64,000 bases of DNA from Latrodectus hesperus (Eukaryota; Arthropoda; Arachnida; Araneae; Theridiidae): positions 22,437,274 through 22,501,273 of the forward strand of contig CM075860.1 in assembly GCA_037975125.1 (NCBI GenBank). Direction: 5' to 3'. The position numbers were made by a program, and so were the translations under genes. The number at the start of each line of letters is the position of its first letter. Position 1 is the first letter of the stretch. Below, piece by piece: positions 10,945 to 23,796 of this stretch. The notes under the pieces were generated by a model. The model searched no databases and was not told where the DNA came from. It was given only the letters and a program-made list of their open reading frames with translations.

Positions 10945-11052
10945 ATACTGGTTTTGGTCTTTTAATGTTATTTTCTGATTTTCTATGACTTTTTAATATT
11001 TAATCAGTAATCTGTGCTAGTAAATATCAATTTGCTCGTTTAAGTATTAAAA
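10787..11052 (-). repeat. Inverted duplicate of 13412-13690
   Basis: The minus strand of this segment matches 13412-13690 over about 265 bp at high identity by eye. It includes the small ORF beginning MLQLDFLCIMFAVIVHN. Relative to the other copy it lacks about 12 bp inside the ORF. The two copies face each other across 2.4 kb. Confidence 0.9.
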
Positions 11053-11111
11053 TTCATTCCATTATGTTTATACCTTCATGGTGTTGGAACTATTGTAAAC
11101 AGGAGTTTACT

Positions 11112-11401
11112 GCCTCCTACTCTGTCTAATGGTCAGCGTGCCTAGTTGAGGATTGGGAAGTCCTGAGTGCGAATACCGGGTTCAGACAAGGATGCACTTT
11201 CTCTCTCTATCTATCTATCCTGTCTTTGTCCTTTCTTTGTATGAATGGGTTGTGAATAGTTATCTATTTTGTAAGCAGGTACCTATGGCATGTGAGTACA
11301 GAGGAAGTCGGACTCCACAGTAAATTACTGTTTAGTTGAAAAAGTGGATCAGTGCACTCCATTTTGCCAGCCTAGATGGCACAAGACAACAACAACAACA
11401 T
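11112..11401 (+). repeat. SINE-1 copy (tRNA-derived)
   Basis: The head reads TGTCTAATGGTCAGCGTG (A-box-like) and the B-box region reads GTGCGAATACCGGGTTC. Next come a TCTC-rich stretch, the core GGAAGTCGGACTCCACA, and a CAACAACAACAACA tail. GAGTTTACT flanks it on both sides (11103-11111 and 11402-11410), a 9-bp target duplication. Confidence 0.9.
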
Positions 11402-11526
11402 GAGTTTACTATTCAAAAACTATAACTTTAATATATAACATTTTCGTATTATAATAATTATATGAATAGGTTCTCCTTTGAAGTCATGCAAAATGTTCTA
11501 AATATTTAGCAGAATATATTATCACG

Positions 11527-11785
11527 CTTGAAGCCCGTGGGTTTTGTGGTAACGATTTTTGCTAACAAGGCACAGGTTCGACGTTCGATCCTCGGGCTGA
11601 GTAAGATCAACTCAGCCTTTCATCCCTTCAGTGGGACAATAAACTGAGTACCAAGCACGCTTGGGAACTAAGCACTGGAAGTTTCTTCCTAACTGGAACT
11701 TACTCTTCGTATCCGTTTATGAAACAGATATGGGCACTGTAGGCCTTAGTCCCGCATGGACTGCCGTGCCACCGGGCTAATTTCA
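11527..11785 (+). repeat. SINE-like repeat, single copy (SINE-D)
   Basis: A tRNA-like head has a degenerate B box (GTTCGACGTTCGATCC). It is followed by a body with CAACTCAGCCTTTCATCC and GTACCAAGCACGCTTGGGAA (a short hairpin) and ends in GTGCCACCGGGCTA. No second copy occurs in this window. The call rests on the tRNA-like head and the composition shift. Confidence 0.6.
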
Positions 11786-11976
11786 TTTATAATTTAAAAT
11801 TAACAAACAGAGAAATCTTCTTATATTTTAATAGTATTTTTAGAATTTAATTAATTGTACGTATTACTATAAAATTTTACAAGTAAATTTAATGAAGAAA
11901 TAATTGTACATTACAAAAATTATACATGAGAAATATAACGAAGACATACTTAAGCATTTTTTTTCAATTTATCAGA
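11786..11976. other. AT-rich DNA, nothing recognised
   Basis: A/T-rich spacer between a SINE-like repeat and a TA microsatellite. Confidence 0.5.
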
Positions 11977-11977
11977 A

Positions 11978-12020
<43 letters not shown>

Positions 12021-12045
12021 CCTACAGTGCCATATATATATATAT
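11977..12045. repeat. (TA)n microsatellite, interrupted
   Basis: Two TA runs separated by GGCCTACAGTGCCA. Confidence 0.95.
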
Positions 12046-13275
12046 AAGATCTCTAATAATGTTTTTATCGTTGCTTTTTTATTTTTGAATCTGTTTGTAT
12101 GTATTCAAAACAAGAAATTTTTTCAGAAAATATTACTTGTTTTAGAAAAATTTATATTTTCTAATATTCAAATGAAACTCATAAAAGTTGGAATATTTTA
12201 CAAATATTTTATATCTGTTTTTCAATAAAGTTATTAAAAAATTGTAAATAAAAATTTTCAATCTTTATAATTGAAAGAAGGAAGAAATTTTCCATTACAA
12301 AATAAAGTATTTGATCTAATCCCCTGATACGACATTAAGAGACGCACGAATTATTCAGAGAAACGAGAAATATCTTCAAATTATACTAATAACTTGGTAT
12401 ACTCGTCCGTTCCATTTAATAAGATGATAGAAATATTAAACAAATAATAGAATTACAAAAATAAGTATTATATATCGGCAAGTGCGTTTTATTGTATCAT
12501 TTGTTCTGCTGCAATTGAAGCTACTTGATATGTATTCGTTACATTCTGAAACATAACTGTTTGCCAATCTTACTCAAGCTTTGATCATGCGCGTTAGGTT
12601 TTCTTAAGTTTTACATTATTATAACATAACACTTAATTCACTTTGAATAGATACTGCATTGAAACATGTTCTTTTTTTAAAGTTAAAAGGATTAATATAA
12701 ACAAGAGGATAATAATTTTTTGTATTTATTAAGAAAAGTTCTCTAAAATATATTCTTCTAAACCAATGGTAAATCCATTTTGCATCACAGGTGCTTGACG
12801 TTTTAAAAAACTAATAATAAAAAGAAATTATTTGCATAACTGAAGCCAGGAGAAAAAATATACAATCTTATATTACCAGTAAGACATAGATTTGTATTTT
12901 ATTTGCAAATCTCATTCGAGAGGATAAGCAAGCATCCTTAAAGATTTGCTACTTCATTACAAAAACATATTTTTAATTCATGTAAGTAATGCCAATTGAA
13001 ATATAATGAAACTAAAAAAAATTATGTAATATAACCAATGGTCAGGTTTGAATTAAACTCAAAAGATCAACTTTATATGAAGGACCAATCGATTATTGAT
13101 TACAGATGCAAAAACTCGCAACAATTTAACGTGCTAACAAATTTAACGTGCAACTATAGAAACTTCAAATTATAAGAAAAATAATTAATTCTGCTTTTCA
13201 ATATAATTTTTCGTCACTCAAACTGGCATCATTCATCTCTTGAATGTCTTAGTTCCATATGAGGCCCCATGAACC
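12046..13275. other. AT-rich DNA, nothing recognised
   Basis: No gene or repeat family recognised in about 1.2 kb. Confidence 0.6.
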
Positions 13276-13276
13276 T

Positions 13277-13401
<125 letters not shown>

Positions 13402-13411
13402 GTGTGTGTGT

Positions 13412-13690
13412 TTTAATACTTAAACGAGCAAATTGATATTTACTAGCACAGATTATTGATTAAATATTAAAAAGTCATAGAAAATCAGAAAATAACATTA
13501 AAAGATCAAAACCAGTATTTGATGTTGCAACTAGACTTTTTATGTATAATGTTTGCTGTTATAGTGCACAACAAGGAATCAGACAAAAAGGGAAAATCTA
13601 CAAAGCGAAGAATTACTAAATATGCATACAAAATTCTTTCAAAAATTCAAGAAATGATGTTACAGAATGAGCATCGCCAGCGAGGTATAA
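13412..13690 (+). repeat. Inverted duplicate of 10787-11052
   Basis: Plus-strand partner of the inverted pair. Similarity ends close to a GAG|GTATAA splice-donor-like site at about 13684. Confidence 0.9.
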
Positions 13691-13970
13691 ATATGTGTGT
13701 GTGTGTGTTACCGGCCAAGTATTTTGTGGAGGTTGCCTTAATTAAATGTAAAAGAATTGAAAATAAAACATTTCTTTTGCAGAGTGTTTTGCAGCGCAGA
13801 TTTTCCTGAGAATACAACAGTGAGGCTAACAAACAAATAAAGGTTGTTGAAAATAATGTGATTACAGAGAGTGCCAAGGAAGGTGTTCCGCAGCCAAGGG
13901 TGTGCATATCAAATACAGAACATCCCGCCAACTTTGAAATATGCAAATGCTACAAAGAAAAAATATTAAG
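13522..13970 (+). other. Unidentified exon-like region with a signal-peptide-like start
   Basis: From an ATG at 13522 the frame begins MLQLDFLCIMFAVIVHN, a hydrophobic stretch that could be a signal peptide. A strongly basic segment (ESDKKGKSTKRRITKYAYKI) follows. The frame meets a possible donor GAG|GTATAA at 13685. A 98-bp putative intron ends TTCTTTTGCAG at 13782. Downstream, 13783-13970 holds short open stretches with several cysteines, split by a stop or frameshift near 13840-13850. I recognise no family. It could be a small secreted-peptide gene, a pseudogene, or chance. The inverted partial copy at 10787-11052 argues for some real ancestral unit but not for function. Confidence 0.35.
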
Positions 13971-14079
13971 TTACATCACTAATTAACATATAAACACAAA
14001 AATATATCACAATAATTATAATATTAATAATGAATACAAGGAAAATATGATTTAACAATTAAGAGTCAATTTTTCAATG

Positions 14080-15860
14080 TATATAAAATTTATCTACAAT
14101 AGGTATAATAGGTTTATCTACAAACATTAGAAATTGGTCCTCTAATATATTTGACTTTTCAGTGCGTATATCTACTACTCTGACATTACCGTCTGGGCCT
14201 GAAATGACTTTTATAATTCGACCAAAAGGCAGCTAATAAATTGGAAGCTGAATGTTCTTTACTAAAACTAACATCCTTTACTAATACTGCATATACGTTG
14301 ACTTGCTATTTCATCTGTATTGGATACAGTTTTTATGTAAATTCCAGCACCAAACTCCTTTGAAGACGCGTCTGCAAATCCATGTAATAGCAATGAGTTC
14401 TCTGCTAAATTGCAAAACACATCTGAGAACATGAATGAATTCTATATCTTTCAGAGGTTTGAAGTTTTTCCATTATCTGGCGGTAGAATTTCGTTCCACT
14501 CCAATTTGAGTGACCACAATTACTGCATGAATAGTTTTGCTTTGGCAATAACCGGTCCTAGGATTCCATGAGGGTCATATTTTCAAGTAATTTGTGAAAG
14601 CACATCCCATTTGATGAAATAGCAATCTGTACTAGTGCTAACCTTAAACATAAAGAAATCACTTAAACTGTTTCAAAATAATCCAAGAGTTTTAACTATT
14701 ATTTCTTCAGAATTCCGGTCGATCGTGAATTCCTTAAGTTCAGTTGATGAAGCCCTATTGGAACACCACTTGTGCAAAGTCATACTTTTTCACTGGAGCA
14801 GCTGTGTTAATTCTCTGATTTGAGTTTTTCAAACTCGCAAAGTTTTGAAGAACCGGAGAGGCAATCGTTTATATAAAATCTTGAAGTACGGTCTTTTAAG
14901 CTAAAGGAAAGTCACCTTCCTCATCTAGAGCAGGTTGTTGCAGAACCTTTGTTGGTAAGTATGGAGTGGATGTGGTTCAATAAGTAAACTTTCATAACTT
15001 AAAAACTTTAGTGGGTGCGATTTTACTATCCTTCCATAGAATTATTTAAGTTTAGCTTGAGAAGGATCAATTCAATCATCCCAAACATTTATTTTATATC
15101 TGCAATAAATGAATAAGCGTGTTCTCTAAATCTTATTAGAATTGAAAATATATCTTCTTGAAGCACTCCTCCCTGGCTCAGATGATCGATGAAAAAATTT
15201 CTACTAAGCGTTTTAGCACTCACGTTGAAAACTACACGATGTTTAGTAGTTTTATTTGATGGGCATAATACACCATGATGGGGTACGTAGTACTCGTCTT
15301 CGACATTTGAATCTTCTAACTCTTCCATTTTTGTTGTAATATAACTCATGCTCACGGAGAAAATCTGAATAAAGTGTTCGGAAAGTGGGAGCGCGTTCTA
15401 AGTGCACCCATAACTGGTCTAGTCTTTTTCATGTGATTGCCTTAGAATGTCCTAACATATTTTCGGAAGAATCATGTATAAAAGGCATTTCCACAACGAA
15501 ACTTCAATTCGGGTTTCTACAATAAGTTTTTGCGAAATGATCGTTACAACACCTTAAATCATCGTTTCAAGTTTCATTAGTTTCTACTTCTTCAATTTCC
15601 CAATAACGTTTGAGAGTTTTAATAAGAATGTCTTAGTTAAAAGAAAGCATTGTTTTATTACAATTATGACTGTCTGAAATAACACATGAAACAAGATTGC
15701 CAAATTAACTTGATTGTAAGAATAAGTTGTCTGCTATCTTTATTTTATCTTAATTCAATTATGAAAAGAACAATTCAGTACCTACAAGCAAGTCTATTTT
15801 TTGAGGAATATAAAATGATGGATTAGCTATTTTAATTAACTTGGAATTTTTTTAAAATTT
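14080..15860 (-). pseudogene. BEL/Pao retrotransposon pol remnant
   Basis: Read on the minus strand, BEL/Pao motifs come in the expected order. A protease-like segment has IDLLVGTELFF (about 15800). A linker follows, with YWEIEEVE (about 15600). RT text is in the ORF at 15089-15355, with YYVPHHGVLCP, VVFNVSAKT and ILIRFREHAYSFIADI. An RT/RNase H segment has KYDPHGILGPVIAKAKLFMQ (about 14500-14580), and LLHGFADASSKEFGAGIYI (about 14330-14390) belongs to RNase H. An integrase tail has IIKVISGPDGNVRVVDIRTE (about 14160-14220). Stops, frameshifts and large deletions, including most of integrase, make it inactive. No LTRs were found. Confidence 0.88.
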
Positions 15861-15869
15861 TGATTATTT

Positions 15870-16500
15870 AATCTTTTAGAAGGCGTGAATCTTAGCAACA
15901 ATTAATAAATTCACTTCCAACAGCAAATCTTTATTTTCATTCGATAAAAAAGTTAAAAATCATTGTATTTTACCGATATATCATTCAAACCAGCAATCGG
16001 GATATTTATTCTTTCTTTTTTTAATCAGACCTAATAAATCAACGACAGAGAAAGAAAGGAAACATAACTCACACTGCAGAATCAATCCATCGCCTTGCAT
16101 CTCGGACATGTGTTATTGCAGAGTTTATTAAAAATGCTCTTCTTTCTGTTACAGAAAAACAAAAGTCGGTGAATTTTTTGCGTGTGCATATCAATTGATT
16201 CTGAATACTAATTTGCCGATTTCACTCTTGATATAGCGTAGGCACCTTCATTCAGTCTCTCGGATGTTATGACTACTTGTCATAAGCAATGTGGAAAAGT
16301 CAACTTAAGCAATTTTAACAAAGCTAATTTTTTTAATCTAATCTAATCTTTCGGATAATTTCATTTCTTTAAATACATTACAGAGTGGTGCAGCACATGT
16401 GTTGTTACAAGCAATATTCATGTTTGGTGATTTATGTGTGTTAACAAAAAATGTTTCTATTTGTCAGCATTAAATTTGTTGGAAAGTTTGTTAGAATATT
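15870..16500. other. Interior of the decayed BEL/Pao region, unresolved
   Basis: This lies between the BEL/Pao pol remnant and the gag fragment beyond the LINE insertion. It probably derives from the same element, but no motif is clear. Confidence 0.4.
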
Positions 16501-16512
16501 ATTTAAAATTTG

Positions 16513-17425
16513 CCTGGGGCCTGAGCAGCTACCAGGCGCGTCGCCAGGTGGTGGATCACCGAACGTCCCGTAGGAATGACAGGATAGCCTTGAATATAGA
16601 ATCAGAGGCCGCGAACCAGCTCCCGTAAACCCTGGTGTTATGCGACCCGTGCCTAAGGGCTATTTGGCACCACGGTAATGGTGTCTTAATGGAGTCTCTA
16701 GTTGCCTGGCGAACTTCTAGAGCTTTTTTGTCTTGCCCAGAAACTCAGGCAATGCTGGGCGGACTGTTATATTACCTGAGCTTATTAATTGTTATCTTGT
16801 GGCTGAAAAGACACAAGTAATAACAAACCTTTCTGCATTTGCAGGTGAAGCCTCTGAAGTAGACCTTGCTGAAAAAGACAAGGGAACTCAGAGGCAATCT
16901 AGTGAATGGGCAGCAATGAATCCTTCACAGGAGGTAGAAGTGACCACCAAACCATATTCTTCTGGTGAAAGTCAGGAAGCTATCGCTTGCATGACTGACT
17001 CTCTGACCAGAATCATCTGGGGATCATCTGCAAGGATTGCCTCTGAAATTCTAAGATGCTCTAGGCAGAAGATACCTTTAATCGTAGACTGCATAACTGG
17101 GCACTATTATTTCAGAAAACACCTCAATAAAATGGGACTGTTTCAGCAAGACCCTACCTGCAGGAAATGTCATATTCAAGAGGAAACGGCCAAGCATATT
17201 ATTTACGAATGCGAGGCCCTTGCCCTCCCTAGATTAACTTCTTTAGGCATCATCCATACTAGAGAGTTACACCTAGACTCCATTAAAGGACTCGGACTTT
17301 ATTAATAAAGTGGGTGACCCGAGCAACTGGAACTAGGAAACATTGGGTTTGGAGATAACAGTACAAAATGCTGATAAAAGCAGAGGTGCCCAATGACATA
17401 CAAACCCAACTCTAAGAAGAAGAAG
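16513..17425 (+). mobile_element. LINE-derived insert, internally deleted, 12-bp TSD
   Basis: A 913-bp unit flanked by ATTTAAAATTTG on both sides (16501-16512 and 17426-17437). It ends in an AAGAAGAAGA tail, the mark of target-primed reverse transcription. The 5' part (CCTGGGGCCTGAGCAGCTAC...) joins directly to a 3' part. The 3' part codes for the C-terminus of an R1/I-like Pol: an RNase H/linker text with CITGHYYFRKHL, then a Cys/His cluster CRKCHIQEETAKHIIYEC. A full LINE needs several kb more, so most of the ORFs are missing. The 3' half matches 25707-26309. Confidence 0.88.
16733..17305 (+). pseudogene. LINE Pol C-terminal ORF (truncated)
   Basis: The 190-aa frame carries the C-terminal CxxC...H...C region of an arthropod non-LTR Pol after about residue 95. 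The N-terminal half (including GEASEVDLAEKDKG) is not recognisable as a Pol domain and may come from the element's upstream part. No endonuclease or RT domain is present. The stop at 17303-17305 is followed by a 3' UTR shared with the copy at 25707. Confidence 0.8.
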
Positions 17426-17429
17426 ATTT

Positions 17430-17545
17430 AAAATTTGGCACCTCCTTTCTAAGAATTCAAGGAATTCATCAAATTCAGATACATTGTTGTCTTTCAACGC
17501 TAATTCAAATTGTTTGCGAGAGTCCCATCCTAATTTATCAAGCAC
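17430..17545 (-). pseudogene. BEL/Pao gag fragment
   Basis: A minus-strand frame with LDKLGWDSRKQFELALKDN and LEFLERRCQ, the pattern of BEL/Pao gag just before its C-terminal third. Its orientation and order (gag upstream of pol on the minus strand) fit the remnant at 14080-15860. The LINE insertion with TSD ATTTAAAATTTG separates the two. Confidence 0.75.
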
Positions 17546-17559
17546 AATATTTCACAACA

Positions 17560-17860
17560 AAGCATTAGATACCATTAGATGGCATACAATACTTCTTAAA
17601 ATTTATGAGGACGCCTTCATACTTTTCCGAAGAATGTCCCTCGTCATACTTAAAAGTATTGAGTTTTGCAACACCTTTATCACCTGAAAGATTCAGCAGA
17701 ATACCGATTTTTATGTTATCAGACTTTAAGCTCTTTTCAGTCGCCAACATGTAATTTTCGAATTTTTTGCATCAAAGTTTCCATTTGTCAGCTACATTTC
17801 CAGAGCTGAAGTTAAATTCATTTGATTGCTTAAATATTTCCGTTTCTCCTGATAAAATGT
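17560..17860 (-). pseudogene. Gag-like fragment (retroelement)
   Basis: The minus-strand text includes YMLATEKSLKSDNIKIGILL and a stretch around KYEGVLINFKKYCMP. This is a layout seen in spider and insect Gypsy gag proteins (LLNL..GDKG...NTF). It is broken by frameshifts. It could be from a Gypsy element unrelated to the BEL remnant next to it. Confidence 0.5.
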
Positions 17861-18596
17861 AACTTTTTGAGAAGATGATATCAATCAGCAAATGTTAGGC
17901 TTAATGAGTTACACCTTTTTTATCAGAGAAAATTCTTTTTTTAAATCATTCTTTCCGTTTTAGTTTAACTTCTGACACCATCTAATGTTTGTTATTTATT
18001 AAAAAAACATAATCAGGAGATAAAACATAACATTTATTATTTACAATTAATATTATGCGAAACATTTAAAGAGAAAAGAAAAGTTATCGTTAATTGTCTC
18101 GATAAATCTATTATGAATAGCTTCTCCCTTAACGATCCGAGTAAATATAATGTAATTTTACACGTTGTAAGCCATACTTTAGATCTGCAGTCAAGAAGAG
18201 CTTCATATAGTTTTCTTTTGATCTTTGAATGATAATCTTTATTTTTCATAAATTGTTCGAAACGAAATTCTTTGTCTATAGACTAGTTCTAGTTCTAGTT
18301 GATAGACTTGTGTTTAGTTCAGGTCTACAGTTGAATCGTTGTTTCACGTCTATAGACCACATGACTCCTTCTCTAATACTACAGGTTGATTCTCCTTTTT
18401 TATGCAGCACAACAAAAAACTAATTTTTGTTGAACAAATTTAAGTAAAATTGCAAATTTTGACACTCGCGCACAAACCACTAAGTACAACTGATAAATTC
18501 TGAGCTTAATGCGCGCATTAAGAGGTCGTGTGCTTTGCCTCGTGATATTCGAAGCGAATTGGAAAGATTTTATCTAATTTGTTTTTTCTCATTTGG
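17861..18596. other. AT-rich DNA, nothing recognised
   Basis: No gene or repeat recognised. A few short direct repeats of CTAGTT occur near 18284-18300. Confidence 0.5.
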
Positions 18597-18610
18597 CATT
18601 CCATAGAATG

Positions 18611-18893
18611 ACCGCCCAACCTGTCTAGTGGCCAGAGTGCCTGACTGCGGATAGGAAGGTCCTGGGTTCGAATTCCAGTTCGGGAATGGATGTACTTTCT
18701 CTCTCTATCTAGCATTTACTTTCTTTGTCTTTTCTTTACATGAATGGGTTGTGAATGGTTGCGAACCCTATAAAAATGTACCTATTAAATGTGTGTATTG
18801 ATGAAGTCAGACTCCACACCAAAATATGATTCAGTTGGAAAAGTGGAGCAGCACACCCCATGTGGCCAGCCTCTAGCTTGCACAAGACAACAA
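18611..18893 (+). repeat. SINE-1 copy with a 14-bp TSD
   Basis: A complete copy: head CCGCCCAACCTGTCTAGTGG, B box GGGTTCGAATTCC, core AGACTCCACACC, and a tail ending in ACAAGACAACAA. It is flanked by CATTCCATAGAATG at 18597-18610 and 18894-18907, an exact 14-bp target duplication. Confidence 0.95.
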
Positions 18894-18927
18894 CATTCCA
18901 TAGAATGTCGGATTTTAAACTTTGTCG

Positions 18928-19052
<125 letters not shown>

Positions 19053-20890
19053 CCATAAATATTTGGATCAGTGTCTATAAAATAAAGTAATATTGTCAAT
19101 AAATATTTACAAGCGTATAGTAAATTATTGACATTATGAACTATGTTCAGTGTTGACTTTCTTTCTTTGATCTTTTTATGGCAATCGTGTTCGTTTCGTA
19201 TTACTTAATATGATAAATATGCTTTTGAAATTTGATTTTTTTACTGAGGAGAAAAACCTTTCTAAAGTTAAAATAAGGAGATTAACTAGATGTTTCATAT
19301 AGTTAGTTGAATTATCATTAAATAATTCATCTAGCTAGTTAGTTGAAACTGAAGGCCAAAATATATGTTTAAATATATTGATAAAAACTCAAAGGCAGAT
19401 GGATCATTTTAAAATAAATTTATCTAAAGATAATAAGTTTTATTAAGTACTTTTCACTGACGTAAAATTTTTAAACTACATTGTATTTGTGAAAAATATT
19501 TTGAATACTTTAAAAATTTACTCCGAAGGAAATAATTATTTTAATAGTTATTTATCGGGAAATATAGAAATAGGTTGAATTGAGGAACTCAAAATTTCAG
19601 AATTTATCACTGAAAAATGTATATTTCATAAATTCCCCGATTTTTTGAATATCGTTTCATTGCAAGTCTTGGATTGAAATTGAATATTTGACATAGATAA
19701 CAAAGTGTTTATCTGAATTATTTTAAATCAGTGTTATTTACTTGCGAATCAGTTGAAATGAAATCTAATTTAAATAGTTAGAGGAGAAGCTTGTTTTAAT
19801 AACTCCTGTGTTTTCTAAAAATTAATATAAGCCAAGAAACTGAAATATAATTCAAAACGTCTCTCTCATAATATAAAAGAAGAAAAGAAATATATATGGA
19901 ATAGCTCATTCTTTATTTCATTCATTTTTCTGTACGTTTACATTTTTTCATATTAAATTATTTATTTAATTAGTTTTATATTTTAAATATTTTAACAGTG
20001 GCTTATATTCTTTATTTATTAAATATCACAACTTCAAATAGAAAAGGTTTATTCAGTGTATTTTTATATAAATAAAATTCCATCTTAAAAGTTTTTATAC
20101 GGGTTTTAAAATTAAAATGCGCGTAGTTTCAGTGAATCTTAAATTACATAATTTGGCTTGAAATAATATCTAAATATTTATATTTAGTGTTAAAGTAAAA
20201 TAATACAATATTAAATATAATTTCTATATAATATAAACCAAGTTTAGGGACTCTAATTTTATTATTAAATTTGAATTCTCTTTAAAGTATGTCTTTGAAA
20301 ATAAATAAACTAAATAATTGGATTATAAGAGTTTAAATTTGTGATAAATTTAAAACTTGACTGACTTCTGAGTCAAAAAGTGGAAGTAGAAATTAAAAAA
20401 AAAAAACTTACTATAGTAAGAAAGCTTTTAGATGACATTTCCTTTGAAATAAACAGGGAACTGTATTTTCTCAAACAAAGAAGATATAACATAGAACATG
20501 CATTTCTCAAAACTTTACTCCTACTAAATTATTTGAAACGCTAACCAAGATAACAAGATGTCTTAGAGTAGAACGAAATTTTAGCTTTAAGATTTAGTCT
20601 GGGAACATATATATGTTATTTGTAATGATATTTGAAAACTAAAGTAAGTTCTTCAAATTGGTTCTCAATTTATATTTACTTTACTTAAAAATTGATTGAT
20701 ATAGCTTTGTAAATGTTAGATATAAACTCTATATATTATACGATATATAACTTTTTTAAGTTATATATTTAAGTTATATATTTTAAATTATATATTTAAG
20801 TTATATATAACATATAACTTTATATTTTTATTTCATTCTTTCGGAAATCCATAACTGTAGGCGGGAAAATATAACTCGGATTTCTTTTCA
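19053..20890. other. AT-rich DNA, nothing recognised
   Basis: About 1.8 kb of A/T-rich sequence. The stretch near 20753-20822 is a cluster of AAGTTATATAT/ATATATAACTT inverted repeats. Confidence 0.6.
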
Positions 20891-20892
20891 AT

Positions 20893-21054
<162 letters not shown>

Positions 21055-21560
21055 CAATGAAGCAGAATACACATAATAATTATTAATACATGTTATCTGC
21101 TTCATTTTGCTTTACATTAAATTTTCCTCATCAGATGTAAATCATAAAATTCGCCCAAAACTTCTGGAGTTCAGTTACGAAATATAGTTTTCGCATCATA
21201 ATTGAAAAGAGTTTTTTACGCGGTGAATAGGGGCAGCATCATAAATGTCATAAAAATGCCAAAACCTCAGAAATAACTAGGAATTACACTTTTAAATGAA
21301 ATTGAAATACGTAGCTAGTACATTTTAGAACAAAAATGAACCAATAAGGCAAAGTGCAAAAGCGAACTTATTGAAAAAGTATCGCAAGTATTTTATTGAA
21401 GGATAAATAAGTGTAGAGATAAGAAACGTTATAAGAACACACACAGATAAGAAATGTTCTTTGTCAGTATTAAACTAAGATCTTTAACACATTATATATA
21501 TATAAGTCTAGTTTCTACTGAGGTAACCATACATATGTAATGTGATAAGATAAATATCAA
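21055..21560. other. AT-rich DNA, nothing recognised
   Basis: No feature beyond a short TA run near 21493. Confidence 0.5.
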
Positions 21561-21581
21561 TCATATATATATATATATATT

Positions 21582-21838
21582 GTAATGTCTAATATGGGCC
21601 ATTTATTTTGTCAGATTTCAAGAGCCTCTGATGGGGAGGGAGACGGTTGGTGCCAGGACCAGTCTGAAGAAATGCGTATTTTTCTTTTTATTTTTATTTG
21701 TATATACTTTTTTTGTGCTCTACGCAGGCGTGAGAGAGTTTTTAGAGAATCCAGATATGACTCCTTTGTAATTTTGTTTCTTTGTTACTTAAATGTGTTA
21801 TATTTCAGAATTTGGAGTCAATTTGTGTGTTTTATAAC
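21582..21838. repeat. Possible TG...CA unit between TA runs
   Basis: A less A/T-rich block starts TGTAATGTCTAATATGGGCC and ends TTTTATAACA. TA runs sit on both sides (21562-21581 and 21841-21859). TG...CA ends in a TA-type target could mean a solo LTR. No second copy or clear target duplication was seen, so this is weak. Confidence 0.3.
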
Positions 21839-21965
21839 AATTATATATATATATATATAGCGGATCAAGCCATTTCATTTTTTATTGATCATTTTGTCAA
21901 TCACGTTCCAGTTTAAATGACATTTTCACTCCACACCAGAAAACGACACACAGATAAAGGTTTCA

Positions 21966-21967
<2 letters not shown>

Positions 21968-22050
<83 letters not shown>
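21968..22050. repeat. (TA)n microsatellite
   Basis: About 82 bp of pure TA. Confidence 0.97.
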
Positions 22051-22051
<1 letters not shown>

Positions 22052-23130
22052 TTTCACTTTCCTGCTCGTTTTTGTAAATAGCTAATTATGAATAACTTGT
22101 AAAGAAAAACATCTTAAAATCAGCTTTCCTAAATTCTTGTTATCGCCCATTTAAAATTGAACTGAAATGTAGCACAGAATTATCTTCTATCTTCAGTCAC
22201 CCAGAATCAGCCATTTATTTTGAAAATTATTGACTTCGGAAGGATAACACTTAATGCAATGATATATCTGAAGCTTGGAGTTGCAAAGCAATTGTCCAAA
22301 GAATCCTAATTTAAGGCAATTTGTTTGAAAAATGACTGCAAAAGCCAAGATCTAAATATGCCATTCAATTACGTTATTAGAACTATTGAAGACAAACAGT
22401 TACGAATTAACGTCATGCTAAGTTTGCCAGAAAATAAATTTCTTCTCCTAATGGGCTTCCCGTATGTACTTAATTGGCACTTACAAGTCATTTGCGGCAA
22501 ATAGTTGGATTTAATCTATTATTTATACCTTTGAAATTAACATCCAGATACACAATCTATACAGGTCACAACTACGATAGAACAACACGTCCAATTTAAT
22601 CAAATAAAATGGTTTTAATAAACACACAATTGAATCCCTTCTAAAATCTAATATAAAATAATTTTTTTTCGGTATAAAATATAATTAATATATTTTGAAA
22701 GATGGAATTTTGTTTGAAATTCCATGTAAATATTAATTACTAAATAATCTAATTTCAACCAATTAATTATTAAAAATTTTATTCGGTTAGTTTTTTAATG
22801 TTTAATTTGATTACCTAACTTTTAAATATCGTTCACTAGTTATATGAATAGTTAATATTAAATAATTGCATTATTTATTATATAAATATAACACACACTG
22901 ATGTTAAATTTTACATCTGTAGCATAGTTGTGACCCTTACCATGGTTAGGAGACATCTGTGTGTTGTTTATTAGTGAAGGAAATATATATAGGGGCTTCG
23001 TAAGTGGTTGTTAAATGTATAAGAAAGGTCTTACGAGTTTACTAACATCTGTGTCATAGAACCTCAGTGTTGGGGTAAAATAAGGGAACATTCATAAATT
23101 TAGAATTGTATTAAATAGGTTAAATTTAAT
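22051..23130. other. AT-rich DNA, nothing recognised
   Basis: No gene or repeat family recognised. Confidence 0.6.
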
Positions 23131-23131
23131 A

Positions 23132-23786
<655 letters not shown>

Positions 23787-23796
23787 ATGTTGGAGA

